Of a stretch of 64,000 nucleotides of DNA, positions 1 through 8,900 are shown one piece after another (position 1 is the stretch's first letter; every line of letters begins with the position of its first letter). The position numbers were made by a program, and so were the translations under genes. The notes beneath the pieces are model-generated. The model searched no databases. It worked only from the letters and a program-made list of their open reading frames with translations, and had not been told where the DNA came from. Source of the stretch: Candidatus Ruthturnera sp. Tsphm01 (GTDB lineage: Bacteria > Pseudomonadota > Gammaproteobacteria > PS1 > Pseudothioglobaceae); contig CP125320.1 in NCBI GenBank assembly GCA_030142985.1, forward strand, positions 1,369,639 to 1,433,638, in the 5' to 3' direction.

Positions 1-18
1 CAACTGAGCTATAGGCCC
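1..18 (-). tRNA. tRNA 5' end, cut by the window edge
   Basis: Read on the minus strand, these bases give a 7-nt acceptor strand GGGCCTA, then T8-A9, a GCTC D-stem and the start of a D-loop AGTTG, which is the canonical tRNA 5' end. The rest, including the anticodon, lies outside the window, so the isotype cannot be read. It begins only 7 nt beyond the rpoD stop and is probably co-transcribed with it. A tRNA gene also follows rpoD in E. coli (ileX). Confidence 0.72.
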
Positions 19-25
19 TAAAGGG

Positions 26-1837
26 TTATTCTAGGAAGCTTTGTAATTTATGTGCACGAGAAGGGTGTCTTAGTTTGCGTAGTGCTTTAGCCTCAATCTG
101 ACGAATACGCTCACGAGTGACATCAAATTGACGACCAACCTCTTCTAAAGTGTGATCAGTGTTCATATCAATACCAAAACGCATTTTTAATACTTTAGCT
201 TCGCGAGGCGACAAGTTGGAAAGTAACTCGCTTGTAGTTTCTCTTAAGCTTTCCTTGGTGGTTATCTCAACGGGTGAGGATAAATTAGTGTCTTCAATAA
301 AATCACCAATATTAGAGTCCTCATCATCACCGACCGGGGTTTCCATTGACAAAGGCTCTTTAGCAATTTTTAGAATTTTGATAATTTTGTATTCTGGTAA
401 CTCCATCTCAATTGCTAATTCTTCAGGAGAGGCCTCACGGCCAAACTTTTGCAAGAGTTGGCGGCGTACACGATTAAGTTTATTAATGGTTTCAATCATA
501 TGAACTGGAATACGAATAGTTCTTGCTTGGTCTGCAATAGAGCGAGTAATAGCTTGGCGAATCCACCAAGTGGCGTAAGTAGAAAATTTGTAACCACGGC
601 GATATTCAAATTTATCGACCGCTTTCATTAAGCCAACATTACCTTCTTGTATTAAATCTAGGAATTGTAAGCCACGGTTGGCATATTTTTTTGCAATTGA
701 AATCACCAGTCTAAGGTTTGCCTCAATCATTTGTGATTTGGCTTTTTTAGCATGGCGATCACCACGGCGATACATTTTGTTTAATGTCTTAAGTTCAGCA
801 ATGGTGAGTTGCATTTCTTCTTCAAATTGTTGAAGATTTTTTTGCGCATAATAAATATCATCTTTACTGACCTTTAGCTTTTTTTCAGTTTTCTCATCTA
901 GTTCAATGCTACTAAGCCAGTCAAAATTAGTTTCATTATTAGAAAATGATTCAAAAAAATGTAATCGATCCATACCTGCATCTAAGCATGCATTTTGAAT
1001 GGTTTTTTCTTGTTTTTTGACTTGATTCACACGGTCACAAATAACTACCGCCATAGTGTTGACCAGTTTGGGTGCTAGACGTAAGTCTGACAAACCTTTA
1101 GATAATTGTTGACGTGCTTCAATTGTTTTTTTATGACGAAAGCCAAGTTTTTCGTTGGTTTTGTTGTAAGTTTCGGAACGTTCTGATATGGTCACAAAAC
1201 GGCTATATACTTGATTTTCATCAGGTCCTGTATATTCCATTTCTTCCATGTCTTCGTATTCTTCGTTATCATCAAACTCGCCCGCATCAAAAGCGGCCTT
1301 TTTTGCAGCAAAGTCTTCTGCATCGCCTTGATAGCCAATAATGACATCGGTTATCTTACATTTTCCTTCCTCTAGACGAGTGTGCGCTTTGAAGAAAAAA
1401 CTGGTAATCATAGGATATAAAGTAATGCTTTGCATGATTTCAAACACGCCAGCTTCAATTTCTTTAGCAATACGAATTTCATCTTCTTGCTCTAGTAAAT
1501 CGACAACGCCCATCTCACGCATGTACATTCTAACTGGGTCTGTTGTTCTGCCAAATTCTGAATCCAGTGCTGCAAGTGCTGCTATTGCTGCTTCTGCTGA
1601 CGTTGATTGTGCTTTAGCACCAGATTCAACTACCAAGGTATCTGCATCTGGCACTGTATCAGAAACAGTAATATCTAACTCTTCAAGAATTGTAACAATA
1701 GGCTCTACTTGCTCTTGGGTTAATAAGTCTTCTGGCAGAATGTCGTTAATTTCAGAGTAGGTTAAATAACCTTTCTCTTTGCCAACCATAATTAGTTTTT
1801 GTAGTGCTTGCTTGTGTGCTTTAGTTGTGGATTTCAT
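26..1837 (-). CDS. rpoD: RNA polymerase primary sigma factor RpoD (sigma-70)
   Basis: This is the housekeeping sigma factor that directs RNA polymerase to -35/-10 promoters. The 603-residue protein is close to the usual gammaproteobacterial length (about 610). A region 1.1-like N-terminus is followed by region 1.2 ([11 protein letters not shown], near residue 100), an acidic non-conserved insert (about 185-210), regions 2.1-2.4 with the -10 recognition helix ([14 protein letters not shown]) and region 4.2 with the -35 helix-turn-helix ([18 protein letters not shown]) near the end. It is the last protein gene of the leftward run that includes prs, separated from prs by a perfect hairpin, and a tRNA gene follows it. 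All expected regions are present and no lesion is seen. Confidence 0.98.
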   Translation of the reverse strand: MKSTTKAHKQALQKLIMVGKEKGYLTYSEINDILPEDLLTQEQVEPIVTILEELDITVSDTVPDADTLVVESGAKAQSTSAEAAIAALAALDSEFGRTTDPVRMYMREMGVVDLLEQEDEIRIAKEIEAGVFEIMQSITLYPMITSFFFKAHTRLEEGKCKITDVIIGYQGDAEDFAAKKAAFDAGEFDDNEEYEDMEEMEYTGPDENQVYSRFVTISERSETYNKTNEKLGFRHKKTIEARQQLSKGLSDLRLAPKLVNTMAVVICDRVNQVKKQEKTIQNACLDAGMDRLHFFESFSNNETNFDWLSSIELDEKTEKKLKVSKDDIYYAQKNLQQFEEEMQLTIAELKTLNKMYRRGDRHAKKAKSQMIEANLRLVISIAKKYANRGLQFLDLIQEGNVGLMKAVDKFEYRRGYKFSTYATWWIRQAITRSIADQARTIRIPVHMIETINKLNRVRRQLLQKFGREASPEELAIEMELPEYKIIKILKIAKEPLSMETPVGDDEDSNIGDFIEDTNLSSPVEITTKESLRETTSELLSNLSPREAKVLKMRFGIDMNTDHTLEEVGRQFDVTRERIRQIEAKALRKLRHPSRAHKLQSFLE

Positions 1838-1907
1838 AAATTAAAGTTAATGTGTTTGACAAACCAAAGGACAAATTATACCCAAAAGTTAAGGCTAAGG
1901 TTTGTCA

Positions 1908-1946
1908 CCTTGAATGTACTTATTATAAGTACATTCAAGGTTTTTT
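1908..1946 (+). terminator. perfect 33-nt inverted repeat followed by T6, reading rightward
   Basis: Positions 1908-1940 form a perfect palindrome with 16-nt arms around a single central base, followed by TTTTTT at 1941-1946 on the plus strand. This is the layout of an intrinsic terminator for rightward transcription, yet both flanking genes (prs and rpoD) are leftward. In the leftward sense the hairpin lies just after the prs stop but lacks a T-run. It may block antisense transcription out of rpoD, or act as an RNA-stabilising hairpin between prs and rpoD. Confidence 0.6.
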
Positions 1947-1950
1947 GAAT

Positions 1951-2928
1951 CTATTCAACTGTCATAGAGTCGTCGTCAGAAAAAATTGCACTAATGGATT
2001 GCTCTTCGCTAATGCGTTTGATTACTTCTGCTAATTTTGGCGCAATGGACAATTGCCTAATTTTAGAGCAGTTGACGGCATCAATATTAAGAGGAATGGT
2101 GTTGGTTGTTACTAATTCACTCAGTTCAGAATTGTTAATGTTGTTAATTGCATTACCAGAAAGTACCGCATGAGTAGCGTAGGCTACTACTTCTTTAGCA
2201 CCTTGTTGTTTTAGAGTGCTAGCAGCTTGGCAAAGTGTGCCAGCAGTATCAACCATATCATCAATCAAAACACAAGTTCTGCCTTTAACATTGCCGATAA
2301 CATTCATGATTTTAACCATGTTGGGTGCTGGGCGTCGTTTGTCAATAATTGCAAGGTCTGCATCATTTAGACGCTTTGCAGCGGCACGTGCTCTTACCAC
2401 GCCACCCACATCGGGAGATACGACAATAATGTCTTGATAATTTTTAGATAGAATATCTTCAACCAGGACGGGTTGAGCATAAATATTATCAATTGGAATG
2501 TTGAAAAAGCCTTGAATTTGGTCTGCATGTAAATCAATGGTTAATATTCGATCAACACCTGCAGATTCAACCATTTTTGCGGCAAGTTTTGCGGTAATAG
2601 GTACACGAGTTAGGCGCGATCTGCGATCTTGTCTTGAGTAACCAAAATAAGGAACAACAGCAGTAATTCTTGCTGCTGATGAGCGTTTAAGCGCATCTAC
2701 AATGACCAAAAGCTCCATGAGCGTCTCAGCAGGAGAGGGTCCACAGGTAGGTTGGATAATAAACACATCACAACCACGCACATTCTCTAATATTTCAACT
2801 TGGGACTCGCCATCACTAAATCTACCTACAAGCGCCTTTCCTTGTACAATATTTAAACTAGAGATAATTTCACCTGAAAGTTCAGGATTAGCATTACCGC
2901 TAAAGATTTTAATTTTGTCGAGTGACAT
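1951..2928 (-). CDS. prs: Ribose-phosphate pyrophosphokinase (PRPP synthetase)
   Basis: It makes 5-phosphoribosyl-1-diphosphate from ribose-5-phosphate and ATP, feeding purine, pyrimidine, histidine, tryptophan and NAD synthesis in the cytosol. The 325-residue protein has the family hallmarks: [13 protein letters not shown] at the N-terminus, the flexible-loop segment [10 protein letters not shown] near residue 100, the metal-binding [11 protein letters not shown] segment near 130, and the PRPP-binding loop [13 protein letters not shown] near 220. The gene lies just downstream of tRNA-Gln and ispE on the same strand, the conserved ispE-tRNA-Gln-prs arrangement of gammaproteobacteria. The C-terminus is slightly longer than the usual 315 residues, ending in an acidic tail (SDDDSMTVE). 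Confidence 0.97.
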   Translation of the reverse strand: MSLDKIKIFSGNANPELSGEIISSLNIVQGKALVGRFSDGESQVEILENVRGCDVFIIQPTCGPSPAETLMELLVIVDALKRSSAARITAVVPYFGYSRQDRRSRLTRVPITAKLAAKMVESAGVDRILTIDLHADQIQGFFNIPIDNIYAQPVLVEDILSKNYQDIIVVSPDVGGVVRARAAAKRLNDADLAIIDKRRPAPNMVKIMNVIGNVKGRTCVLIDDMVDTAGTLCQAASTLKQQGAKEVVAYATHAVLSGNAINNINNSELSELVTTNTIPLNIDAVNCSKIRQLSIAPKLAEVIKRISEEQSISAIFSDDDSMTVE

Positions 2929-2998
2929 AGAGGATTAATCAATACTATTAAAGCAACTAAATTATACACCGATAAGAAGACAAAACATAAAAAAAAGT

Positions 2999-3073
2999 TG
3001 GCTGGGCTGGCAGGATTTGAACCTGCGCATGACGGGATCAAAACCCGTTGCCTTACCGCTTGGCGACAGCCCA
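2999..3073 (-). tRNA. tRNA-Gln (anticodon TTG), CCA encoded
   Basis: The minus strand folds as a complete cloverleaf. The acceptor stem TGGGCTG pairs with CAGCCCA. The anticodon loop TTTTGAT carries TTG, between arms ACGGG and CCCGT. The T-arm contains GGTTCAAATCC. The discriminator is G, and CCA is encoded at 2999-3001. The gene lies between ispE and prs on the same strand. Its first 21 nt overlap the last codons and stop of ispE, so processing of the tRNA 5' end would cut the ispE message near its stop codon. Confidence 0.95.
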
Positions 3074-3910
3074 ACTGTAAATCGGAGAAGTGTTGATTGC
3101 ACGCGTCACAAAACTCATCCATTTTTTTGGCATTTTTTTAGCCGCTGCCAAGGCATCCTTCTCAGTTAAGAATTCATTAAAAACACAACTACCTGTGCCG
3201 CTCATTCTAGCTTGACCGATATGATTAGAGCAAGTATCAAGGCATTCTAGTGCAACACCAATCTCTGCTTCCAATATTATGGCCGCCTGTAAACAGTCAT
3301 TATGAGTATTTACAAGTTCGCAGAAGTTGGCTATTTTCCCTTGAGGTTTGCTCATTGTCAATGCATAATGAGAAAAAATTTCTTTAGTTGAGGTGTGTTT
3401 ATTGATAAAGACCACTAAAAAATAATGATTAGGCGTTTTAATAGGGCTTAGAATTTCTCCCATGCCTTCTGCCCAAGCGCTTTGAGCAAAGATAAATACA
3501 GGCACATCTGCACCTAGATTTAAACCCAATTTCATCAGTTGTGCTTGGGTTAATTTTGTATCCCAGAGTTGATTAAGTGCTACTAATGTGGTTGCTGCAT
3601 CTGAAGAGCCACCTCCTAAGCCACCACCAATTGGAATATTTTTAACAATTGAAAGGTTAGCGCCCAACGTTGTGCCTGTGTGTTGTTGAAGCGCTTTGGC
3701 CGCTTTAACGATTAAATCTTGGTTTTGTTCTACATCTTCATTGCCATTAATGCGCTTAATAAGGCCATCATTGGTGATAGAAAATTTTAATTCATCGTAA
3801 TAATCAAGCAATTGAAAAATGGTTTGCAAATTATGATAACCATCCACTCTTTTGTTGTTAATGTGTAAAAATAAGTTAATTTTTGCAGGGGCAAGCCAAG
3901 TGCTAGACAT
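3053..3910 (-). CDS. ispE: 4-diphosphocytidyl-2-C-methyl-D-erythritol kinase
   Basis: A GHMP-superfamily kinase of the non-mevalonate (MEP) isoprenoid pathway; it phosphorylates CDP-methylerythritol with ATP. In 285 residues it has the N-terminal APAKINLFL substrate motif with Lys10, the glycine-rich ATP loop [14 protein letters not shown] (about 93-106), the catalytic-Asp segment GADVPVFI (Asp near 135) and the C-terminal GHMP motif MSGTGSCVF. It overlaps orn by 8 bp at its start. Its last six codons plus the stop lie inside the tRNA-Gln gene, so the C-terminus (ending SWAVAKR) is partly encoded by tRNA sequence. IspH, which acts later in the pathway, is encoded near 59.2 kb. Confidence 0.96.
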   Translation of the reverse strand: MSSTWLAPAKINLFLHINNKRVDGYHNLQTIFQLLDYYDELKFSITNDGLIKRINGNEDVEQNQDLIVKAAKALQQHTGTTLGANLSIVKNIPIGGGLGGGSSDAATTLVALNQLWDTKLTQAQLMKLGLNLGADVPVFIFAQSAWAEGMGEILSPIKTPNHYFLVVFINKHTSTKEIFSHYALTMSKPQGKIANFCELVNTHNDCLQAAIILEAEIGVALECLDTCSNHIGQARMSGTGSCVFNEFLTEKDALAAAKKMPKKWMSFVTRAINTSPIYSWAVAKR

Positions 3911-4445
3911 TAATAAATACGTCTCGGTAGTGTTTTAACTCATTAATCGAGTCTTGAATGTCAGAAAGTGCCAAATGTGCGGAGTCTTTTTCAAATGCCA
4001 TTTTTGCATTAGGCTTCCAGCGCACAACCAACTCTTTAAGGGTGGAAACATCAATATGACGGTAGTGAAAAAACTGCTCTAATGTTGGCATATAATTGTA
4101 CAAAAAACGCCTATCTTGACAAATGGTATTGCCACACATAGGAGAGGCGCCTTTATTAACATATTTTGTTAAAAATTCTAAGGTTTGGGTTTCTGCTTGT
4201 TTGTAAGAGATGTTACTTTCTCTAACGCGTTTAAGCAACCCAGAACTGGTGTGATGTTCGGTATTCCACTGGTCCATATTACTTAGAATTTTATCATTTT
4301 GATGAATGGCTAAAGAAGGACCTTGTGCAATAATATGAAGTTGTGCATCAGTGACAATGGTAGCAATTTCAATAATGACATCTTTTTCAGGTATAAGTCC
4401 TGTCATTTCTAAATCAATCCAAATGAGGTTAGTTTCTTTATTCAT
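3903..4445 (-). CDS. orn: Oligoribonuclease
   Basis: A DEDDh 3'-5' exoribonuclease that degrades 2-5 nt RNA fragments (and pGpG) to mononucleotides; it is essential in many gammaproteobacteria. Its 180 residues match the family length of about 181. Visible motifs are WIDLEMTG (Asp11, Glu13), [12 protein letters not shown], and a C-terminal H-L-A-L-S-D segment giving the last His and Asp. It overlaps ispE by 8 bp and starts 14 bp after the trpD stop, so it is part of the same leftward operon. Confidence 0.97.
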   Translation of the reverse strand: MNKETNLIWIDLEMTGLIPEKDVIIEIATIVTDAQLHIIAQGPSLAIHQNDKILSNMDQWNTEHHTSSGLLKRVRESNISYKQAETQTLEFLTKYVNKGASPMCGNTICQDRRFLYNYMPTLEQFFHYRHIDVSTLKELVVRWKPNAKMAFEKDSAHLALSDIQDSINELKHYRDVFINV

Positions 4446-4459
4446 TATAAAAACCTATA

Positions 4460-5479
4460 TTAACAACCCGTTGATTCACGAACAAAATCATCCAGTTTTT
4501 GATGGGCTGCACCGCTGTTTAAAATGTTAAGTGCTTTATTAATACCCTCTTGTAGTGAGTTTGCAAGCCCACATACATAAATAGCCGCGCCTGAATTAAG
4601 GGTAATGATATTTTTGGCCACGCCGTCTTTGCCGTCAAGTGCTTGTTGAATTAGTACTAATGAGTCACCCGCATTGTTGACTTTAATGTCATTTAAATCA
4701 CCCAGTGGCAAACTAAAATCAACAGGGTTGATAGTGTAAGTGCTAACTTGGCCATCTTTCAATTCGGCCACAAACGTGTCATCAGCAATTGAAATTTCAT
4801 CTAAACCATCTTTAGAGTGCACAACCATGATATGTTTAGCACCTAAATTTTTTAAAACATAAGCAATCGGTTCAACTAAAGATTGAGCATAAACACCCAT
4901 GACCTGATTAGGTGCTTTAGCAGGGTTGGTTAATGGACCTAGGACATTAAAAATAGTTCTAATGGCAAGGTCTTTGCGCGGTCCAATGGCGTGCTTCATG
5001 GCAACATGATGAAAAGGTGCAAACATAAACCCGATGCCAATTTTTTCAATACATTTACTAATTTTTTCAGCACTCATATCAAGATTAACACCGGCTGCCT
5101 TTAAGACATCAGCACTGCCTGATTTTGAAGAAACGCTGCTGTTACCATGCTTAGCAACCGACCCGCCAGCAGCTGCTACAACAAAGGCACATGCGGTTGA
5201 GATGTTAAACAGCCCCAGCCCATCACCACCTGTGCCACAAGTGTCTACTAAGTGTTGGGTGTTTTTAATGGTGACACCTTTAACCAAAGAGCGCATGATT
5301 TTGGCAGCGGCGGTAATTTCATCAACACTTTCACCTTTTATTGCAAGGCCAACTAAAAAACCACCAATTTGTGCATCAGTGGTTTTGCCTGTCATAATGT
5401 CATTCATAACGGCGTGCATCTCATTTTCACTAAGGTCTTGTTTTTTAATAATTTGTTTAATTGCTTGTTGTATGTTCAT
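4460..5479 (-). CDS. trpD: Anthranilate phosphoribosyltransferase
   Basis: It transfers the phosphoribosyl group of PRPP to anthranilate, the second step of tryptophan synthesis. The 339-residue protein has the PRPP-binding DTCGTGGDGLGLFN loop (around 79-92), the KHGNSSVSSKSGSADVL signature (about 110-126) and the conserved RTIFNVLGPLTNP segment. It is not in a trp cluster here. It lies between pepP and orn, with trpA far away at 57.2 kb, so trp genes are dispersed. Only 4 bp separate it from the pepP stop. Confidence 0.97.
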   Translation of the reverse strand: MNIQQAIKQIIKKQDLSENEMHAVMNDIMTGKTTDAQIGGFLVGLAIKGESVDEITAAAKIMRSLVKGVTIKNTQHLVDTCGTGGDGLGLFNISTACAFVVAAAGGSVAKHGNSSVSSKSGSADVLKAAGVNLDMSAEKISKCIEKIGIGFMFAPFHHVAMKHAIGPRKDLAIRTIFNVLGPLTNPAKAPNQVMGVYAQSLVEPIAYVLKNLGAKHIMVVHSKDGLDEISIADDTFVAELKDGQVSTYTINPVDFSLPLGDLNDIKVNNAGDSLVLIQQALDGKDGVAKNIITLNSGAAIYVCGLANSLQEGINKALNILNSGAAHQKLDDFVRESTGC

Positions 5480-5483
5480 AGTG

Positions 5484-6701
5484 TTATTGGCTCATAAGTG
5501 ACTCAATGTCGTTGATTTCTTTAGCGAGGGATTTGGTTAGTACTGTATTTCCTGATGTGGTTACTAATATATCGTCTTCAATTCTGATGCCAATATTGTG
5601 ATAAATTGGATTAATTTTATCATCCTTACGAATATAAATGCCAGGTTCGACAGTGGTTATCATGCCAGCTATAAATTTTCTGTGATGAGCGTCTTTTTTG
5701 TACCGACCCACATCATGCACATCAAGACCAAGCCAATGCCCTGTACCATGCATATAAAACTGTGATAAGTTACCACCAGTCTTTAATATACCAAGGTTAA
5801 TTAAACCTTGTTCGATTGTATTAGCGGCAACTTTATGGGGTTCATTAATTTTTACACCAGGTTTGATGGTATTGATGGCATTAATTTGAGCATCAAGCAC
5901 AATCTGATAAATTTGTTTCTGTACACGGGAAAATTGACCGCTAACTGGAAAAGTTCGGGTGATGTCTGAGGTGTAGCAATCTACTTCAGCACCAGCGTCA
6001 ATTAAAACCAAGTCGCCTTTATTGAGTTTTTTGTTATTTTCTATGTAGTGCAGCACGCAAGCATTTTCACCCCCTGCAACAATAGGTGTGTAAGCATGTT
6101 GGGCATTATTCTTAGTAAAGTATCCGTCAAAAATACTTTGTACTTCAAATTCAAACATATTGGGCTGGATTGCTTGCATTGCTAATTGGTGCGCTTTGAT
6201 TGAAATATTAGCAGCTTTTTGCATGGCGTTTATCTCAAGTTCGTCTTTAATAAGGCGCATCTCATGCAAAGTTGGGGTGAGTGATTTCAATTGATGGCTT
6301 GATAAAAGGCGTGAAATGTCGTTGTCTAATTGGCAAGTTTTAGCATCAAAATAAACTTGATTATTAAGAATTATTTGGGGTAACTTTTCTTTTAATAAAT
6401 CTATAGAAAAAGCATGATTTGCTTTTAAAGCATTGGGTGCATTATCAATTCCTAAACGCTTTCCATCCCAAATTTCACGCGCTTTGTCTTTAGGAAGTAA
6501 AAATATTGTATAGTTATTTTTAGAAAAAACTGCCAGAGACTCAGGCTCTTGGAAGCCAGTTAGGTAGTAAAAATCACTATGTACGCGGAAAGGGTAATTA
6601 ACATCACCAGAACGATTCTGCTCAGGATTGGTACTAATAACAACAACTGCATTGCTATCGAGCTGGTTTAGCAGTGCATGTCTTCTTTTTTGATGTATCA
6701 T
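5484..6701 (-). CDS. pepP: Xaa-Pro aminopeptidase (M24B)
   Basis: A cytosolic metallopeptidase that removes N-terminal residues preceding proline. It has an N-terminal creatinase-like domain (segments SDFYYLTGFQEPES and FLLPKDKAREIWDGKR) and a C-terminal pita-bread catalytic domain. Metal ligands are visible in LIDAGAEVDCYTSDITRTF (two Asp), YMHGTGHWLGLDVHDVG (His), TTVEPGIY (Glu) and GIRIEDDIL (Glu). The frame is open 14 codons further to 6743, but I place the start at the ATG at 6701 because family homology begins with MIHQKRRHALLNQL, and this leaves a 65-bp divergent promoter gap to rsmE. It is the first gene of the leftward operon. Confidence 0.93.
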   Translation of the reverse strand: MIHQKRRHALLNQLDSNAVVVISTNPEQNRSGDVNYPFRVHSDFYYLTGFQEPESLAVFSKNNYTIFLLPKDKAREIWDGKRLGIDNAPNALKANHAFSIDLLKEKLPQIILNNQVYFDAKTCQLDNDISRLLSSHQLKSLTPTLHEMRLIKDELEINAMQKAANISIKAHQLAMQAIQPNMFEFEVQSIFDGYFTKNNAQHAYTPIVAGGENACVLHYIENNKKLNKGDLVLIDAGAEVDCYTSDITRTFPVSGQFSRVQKQIYQIVLDAQINAINTIKPGVKINEPHKVAANTIEQGLINLGILKTGGNLSQFYMHGTGHWLGLDVHDVGRYKKDAHHRKFIAGMITTVEPGIYIRKDDKINPIYHNIGIRIEDDILVTTSGNTVLTKSLAKEINDIESLMSQ

Positions 6702-6766
6702 TTTTATCAAATATGGCTTAATTGTATGAACATTTCTATTCACTATTTATTACGCACAAAGATACC

Positions 6767-7483
6767 ATGAAACACGTACGATTGTACCAAAATGCCCCCT
6801 TGAAAATTAATGATAAATTGATGCTTGATGAATATGCATCACGTCATTTGGCAAAAGTATTGCGCTTTCCGCAAGGCCAAGAGATTACTTTATTTAATGG
6901 TGATGGCAAAAATTATTTAGCCACACTTATGCAGGTAAAAAAATATTGCGAGGTTGAAGTACACACTTGCACTCAAAATACTTTCGAGTCTGAATTAGAC
7001 ATCACTTTAGTTCAAGGCATTGCCAAAGGCGAAAAGATGGATTTTTTAATGCAAAAATCAGTTGAACTGGGGGTGAATAAAATCATGCCTATTTTTAGTG
7101 AGCGTTGCGTGGTTCGACTCAAAGGCAAAAAATTACAAAAGCGCATGGTGCATTGGCAAAAAATCATCATTGGTGCTTGCGAACAATCGGGCAGATCTAT
7201 CGTGCCAAGTTTAGCACCAGCAATGAATTTTAAGGATTTTATTAATACTGAGTTTGGCAATGGGTTTGTGCTTCATCATCGTGCTAAACGCTCATTATTA
7301 GAAATAAGCAAGGTTAATCAAGCAACTATTATTATCGGACCAGAAGGTGGATTGAGCGACCAAGAAATTGCAAATGCAAATGCGCAAGGTGTTCAAAGTT
7401 TGCTATTAGGCCCAAGAGTGTTAAGAACTGAAACCGCCTCATTAGCAGCCATTGCTAATATGCAGTTGTTATGGGGTGGTTAA
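6767..7483 (+). CDS. rsmE: 16S rRNA (uracil-1498-N3)-methyltransferase RsmE
   Basis: A SPOUT-class methyltransferase that modifies U1498 of 16S rRNA. From ATG 6767 it is 238 residues, typical for the family. An N-terminal PUA-like domain (MKHVRLYQ..., then HLAKVLRFPQGQEITLFNGDG) precedes the knot domain with the SAM-binding motifs IIIGPEGGLSDQEI and LGPRVLRTETASLAA near the C-terminus. An upstream ATG at 6722 is in frame but would overlap the pepP promoter and 5' end; homology starts at MKHVRLY. The 3' end overlaps the convergent DsrS-like gene by 15 bp. Confidence 0.94.
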   Translation: MKHVRLYQNAPLKINDKLMLDEYASRHLAKVLRFPQGQEITLFNGDGKNYLATLMQVKKYCEVEVHTCTQNTFESELDITLVQGIAKGEKMDFLMQKSVELGVNKIMPIFSERCVVRLKGKKLQKRMVHWQKIIIGACEQSGRSIVPSLAPAMNFKDFINTEFGNGFVLHHRAKRSLLEISKVNQATIIIGPEGGLSDQEIANANAQGVQSLLLGPRVLRTETASLAAIANMQLLWGG

Positions 7484-8509
7484 TACGTTTAGGGCTTTTT
7501 GAATAGGCTCTAACACATTGATAAGTTTTTTACGAATGGCAGAGCCTGTTAAATTGTGCGCTGAAATGGTGCTGACGACTAAGCGCTCACTCACACCTGC
7601 TAATAACATTCTAGCAAAGAGCTTTTCTTTTTCATCTTTAACATCATGAGTGATGACATCGGCTTGATTAATAATATCGTCAATGGATTCTTTACAAGTC
7701 ATTAAGGGGTGAGATAGATATCGTCCAAGTGCGTCCAATGTGCGATACAAAATAGTTTCTTGGTTGATTTTTTTTAAGATGTGAATCAAAGCTCCTAGTA
7801 GCAATTGCGCCTGTTCGCTAGAAACGATTTGCAGGTCTTGATGTTTGAAATCAAGCGGAATTATGTCAACTTTACTGGGTAGATTGTTTTTCATACGCTC
7901 AATAAAACCAACCAAAATTGCTGTTTTCCTTTGGCCTTGCTCCCATAATTTAGCCTTTTCTTCTTTGCTGATCAAATCTTTTTGTAGTATCAAATTTGTG
8001 GTATCAATTAATTGTTCTACATCCTGTGTAAATGGCAAAAACTCTAGTAAATAGTGGGCGATATCTTTGCCAACTTCGGTGTTAATACATAAATCTTTAG
8101 TAAGCAGAAAACGCCCAATTTCGGCTTGATTGTCAGTATTAGTAGCACACCACCAAGCCAGTTTTAGCAAATCTTTATCAAGGTTGGTCGCATTCGACAC
8201 TGCCACAACTGCTTCAACCTTGCCTAGTTTGAGTAATGACGCAAGGTTTGATGATGCCACTTGCCCCATTCTTGACCAACTTTTTAAATACGATGGATAG
8301 CCACCCATTGCACCTAGTATTTGGTTAATCAGAAGTTTTTTAACTGCCTTAATATAAGCATCGCTATCACCCGTTGGGTTTAAATCAATCACTTGTTCTT
8401 TGAATTGTGCATTGAGTCCAACGACGACTAATTTATAAGTATCAATACGAATTGCAATTGAGGTGGCAATCAGAACATTCAGTTTAAGAGCATCTTCAGT
8501 GCTTAGCAT
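7469..8509 (-). CDS. Conserved hypothetical protein, probable DsrS-like sulfur-oxidation accessory protein
   Basis: A soluble 346-residue protein with no signal peptide, membrane segment or recognisable catalytic motif. The opening (STEDALKLNVLIA), the segment LNPTGDSDAYIKAVKKLL, the GAMGGYPSYLKSWSRMGQ block (about 90-107) and the LAWWCATN segment resemble what I recall of DsrS, a cytoplasmic protein encoded at the end of the dsr gene cluster in purple sulfur bacteria. Its exact role is unknown. It is the last gene of a leftward proC/YgfX-like/DsrS-like run (14-bp overlap with the preceding gene). The identification is from memory, without alignment, and no other dsr gene is in the window. 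Confidence 0.5.
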   Translation of the reverse strand: MLSTEDALKLNVLIATSIAIRIDTYKLVVVGLNAQFKEQVIDLNPTGDSDAYIKAVKKLLINQILGAMGGYPSYLKSWSRMGQVASSNLASLLKLGKVEAVVAVSNATNLDKDLLKLAWWCATNTDNQAEIGRFLLTKDLCINTEVGKDIAHYLLEFLPFTQDVEQLIDTTNLILQKDLISKEEKAKLWEQGQRKTAILVGFIERMKNNLPSKVDIIPLDFKHQDLQIVSSEQAQLLLGALIHILKKINQETILYRTLDALGRYLSHPLMTCKESIDDIINQADVITHDVKDEKEKLFARMLLAGVSERLVVSTISAHNLTGSAIRKKLINVLEPIQKALNVLTTP

Positions 8510-8900
8510 TTAAAATCCTATTGAGTTGTGATAATGAGTGATTGGCAACAGAGTCTTTAAAAATCACCAGTGACTGCTTACCGACGTTGATTATTACTAA
8601 AAACCTAGATTGATATGCATAGTAAACTTGAGGATATTCATGAGTTTGATGGCGGTTATTTGTTGTTTTAATTAAGCCTTTGGTAAGGTTAATTTCTTTA
8701 ATGGCATTGTTTGTTAGTAATAAAATCCGCCTACTCAAATAATACCAATGTGCAACAAGTAATACACTAATAACAATACTAGTATATAAATTAAATGCGT
8801 ATTTCCAAGCAACAAACAAAGTTAATAAGTGTAACAGTGTTGATAAAATAAAATAACTTTTTGAGGGTTTGAGTTTAATGTTTAATGATTCACTCATCAC
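8496..8900 (-). CDS. Small membrane protein, YgfX/CptA-like
   Basis: A 134-residue protein with two adjacent hydrophobic helices (about 17-35 and 38-55) followed by a beta-rich cytosolic tail ending in DSVANHSLSQLNRIL. Size, the N-terminal helical hairpin and the tail pattern recall the YgfX (CptA) family, whose E. coli member partners with the flavin-insertion factor SdhE (YgfY) and has been reported as an inner-membrane toxin acting on cytoskeletal proteins. No sdhE is adjacent here. It overlaps both neighbours (proC by 11 bp and the DsrS-like gene by 14 bp), implying translational coupling. The assignment rests on topology and a weak sequence resemblance. Confidence 0.5.
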   Translation of the reverse strand: MMSESLNIKLKPSKSYFILSTLLHLLTLFVAWKYAFNLYTSIVISVLLVAHWYYLSRRILLLTNNAIKEINLTKGLIKTTNNRHQTHEYPQVYYAYQSRFLVIINVGKQSLVIFKDSVANHSLSQLNRILNAKH

